Origin: Blepharisma stoltei
Taxonomy: Eukaryota; Ciliophora; Heterotrichea; Heterotrichida; Blepharismidae
DNA length: 64,000 nucleotides
Reading direction: 5' to 3'
Assembly (NCBI GenBank): GCA_914767885.1
Contig: CAJZBQ010000005.1
Span: 682,001 to 746,000 of the forward strand
Shown here: positions 62,662 through 64,000 of the stretch, one piece after another
Layout: each line of letters opens with the position of its first letter
Numbering within the stretch: position 1 is the first letter of the stretch
Made by a program: the position numbers and the translations under genes
The notes under the pieces: model-generated
Seen by the model: only the letters and a program-made list of their open reading frames with translations
Told to the model about the DNA's origin: nothing
The model's database searches: none

Positions 62662-63026
62662 TTAAGCAAAGCCTAAATACTAATTATCAGTGATTAGTAA
62701 GATCTAAGTATTAAACAATACAAATATGTTTATAATTATATCGCAGCAGAAAGAAGGCAATATTTTAATTAATTGTCTATATCAAACACAAATAATAAAA
62801 CTTTATAGCACTTAGACTTTTATTTTTATTACACTTCGCATGAAAACTTCATTTGGTGTGTAGAAATTTGATACTTTAGAGAAAAGCGCGAAATATAATT
62901 GGCACGATTTAAGGAACTATAAAATAAATAGAACTCACTTATATAATTTAAATGGCAAAAGTCCTTTTATCTTGAATATTATGAAGTGCAGGATTTTTCT
63001 ACCTTGTCTATTTCATATACTACAAG
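62662..63026. other. Intergenic between divergent genes
   Basis: 365 bp, AT-rich, separating the starts of the PB1 gene and the small + strand gene. No repeat or element seen. Confidence 0.5.
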
Positions 63027-63452
63027 ATGCCTTATAAGAAAGTCGGTCTTTCTGGCTCAGTATCTATTATTTAGGATATAATTGCATCTATTCACGACGA
63101 AAATGAGCCTGAAGATTATATTAGTCCAAATTGCACTAATAGCTTTTGTTCATGGAATTATTTCTATTCAAATCAAAACTTCTCATTAACACACACAAAC
63201 TTTTCCCGCCTTGTAGAGTCAGCTGACGAACATTTAAAAACCCTCCTTGAGCCAAATGACCCACCTTTAAGATGCTTGCCAGAAAAATTTGGTTATACAA
63301 GAACTACTGCAAAAGAGCTGTTTCCAGATGTGGATTGGCCGACATGTGCAAAGAAAATAGGTGAAGAGAAGCAAATTATTTATATTGACCCTATTGAAAA
63401 TACTCTCTCAATGAATTGCTCAAATGGAAAAGGCTGGTATTCATTCAATTAA
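63027..63452 (+). CDS. Small spliced gene, unknown function
   Basis: 136 residues, not visible as a simple ORF because a 15-nt intron (63060-63074, GTATCTATTATTTAG) follows the first 11 codons. MPYKKVGLSGS is spliced to DIIASIHDENEPEDYISPNC. The rest is open for 126 codons to TAA at 63450-63452 with balanced composition, including LKTLLEPNDPPLRCLPEKFG and NCSNGKGWYSFN. The 15-nt GT...AG intron with TAG as its end and the long open second exon support a real gene. No domain recognised. Confidence 0.75.
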
Positions 63453-63555
63453 ATTAAAAGCTTAAACTGATCATAAGCGGGTTAGCCCACTAACCTTTCC
63501 TATTCTCAGCTCCAAGAAAAGTAGTCTCAATAGGTATCGGAGTTCAAATGATTTA

Positions 63556-64000
63556 GATTAGATTAAGTTTGAGCGAGGCATAAAGACTCAATTATTTCAG
63601 AGAGTTCCCCAGTCGAGAATTAGTTTCAAGTTTGTGATCATTAATTCCTAACCCTACTTATTATTCTTCAACCCCAACCACTAAAAATGATGGCTTAAGG
63701 CTATCTAATAAAGCATTTATCGGTCGGAGTTTTGGTCTTTGCTGGGGCGCTCAAGTTCCTCTGTAGCTGGGATAGGACATCAGATGATTGGATGGTCCTT
63801 ATTCTTCCCCCGCACTCCTAACTAAAGTCCTTGCGCAGCCCTTCACCTGGAGAAGTGTGGCAAGGCATCACATCTTCTGGTGGGAGTTGTTGGGATAAAA
63901 ACGTGTTCGCTAGCATTGAAACACACCAAAAAACACTCCAAATATCTAAGCTCAATGGATCTCATCTTCCATGGACCTGATTCAGCCGACAGGACAACGT
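63556..64000 (-). mobile_element. Retroposon with CTAAT-type tail, runs off the window
   Basis: Read on the minus strand, the region ends in CTTAATCTAATCTAAATC (about 63550-63570), like the tail of the SINE-like element at 5057-5513. Balanced base composition continues to the window end. No ORF. The 5' end and target duplication are outside or unrecognised. Confidence 0.5.

Noticed and set aside
63650-63665. CCTAACCCTAC as possible telomere repeat
   Set aside because: Too short and isolated; not an array.
1-64000. CRISPR arrays, rRNA genes, bacterial operons
   Set aside because: The repeats are dispersed MITEs or a minisatellite, no spacer structure is seen, and gene content, 15-nt introns and code are ciliate nuclear.
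1-64000. Stop-codon readthrough or pseudogenes at every in-frame TGA
   Set aside because: TGA falls at conserved Trp positions in kinases, SEC24, P2X, PP2C and MORN proteins, so reassignment explains it better.

Overview
This window looks like germline (micronuclear) DNA of a heterotrich ciliate, most like Blepharisma. Seen directly: TGA lies in frame inside nearly every conserved gene, at Trp positions (for example HPW in a kinase and the WSCG motif of a CDPK), while TAA and TAG end genes. Introns are 15 nt, in one case 16 nt, and run GT to AG. The DNA is very AT-rich and genes are packed with gaps of 0 to 40 nt. Many genes are cut by AT-rich elements whose exact removal restores the reading frame. 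That combination fits Blepharisma micronuclear DNA with internal eliminated sequences (IESs); the taxon is inferred from general knowledge, not from a search.

Layout. 1-5.0 kb: P4-ATPase/guanylyl cyclase and a CDPK. 5-7.7 kb: retroposons and MITEs. 7.8-16.8 kb: a CDPK-like pseudokinase, unknown and coiled-coil genes, a C2H2 protein, a succinate-semialdehyde dehydrogenase and a possible Atg13-like gene. 17.3-23.4 kb: NME7, PP2C, an ArfGAP and a pseudouridine synthase. 23.4-27.8 kb: two head-to-head coiled-coil paralogues, one holding a 2.86-kb MULE transposon. 28-36 kb: TMEM135-like, CAF-1 p60, LYR, MORN, P2X and PP2C genes. 36.2-38.5 kb: repeats. 38.5-54.5 kb: UCHL5, SEC24, a CFAP119-like gene cut by a 4.1-kb integrase/OTU transposon, and a 1519-residue probable ciliary gene cut six times. 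55-63.5 kb: MAK21/NOC1, an MZM1/LYRM7-like gene, ankyrin and PB1/PHD genes, and one small spliced gene. The last 0.5 kb is a retroposon.

Inserted elements. There are at least four kinds: (a) short MITEs with C-rich termini flanked by TA-containing repeats (TTA, TCA, TAA); (b) short anonymous TA-bounded IESs of about 66-133 bp; (c) SINE-like retroposons with pentanucleotide tails; (d) long transposons, namely a MULE with 9-bp target duplications and a retroviral-integrase-type element with 6-bp duplications and an OTU protease. Two MITEs sit inside introns, so an intact 15- or 16-nt intron exists only after DNA elimination.

Functional themes are signalling and cilia: a cyclase, CDPKs, PP2Cs and P2X, with five proteins starting with likely N-myristoylation sequences; and NME7, CFAP119-like, MORN and the large coiled-coil gene. 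Many frames given here depend on inferred DNA splicing. Several single-base shifts in A or T runs may be assembly errors.
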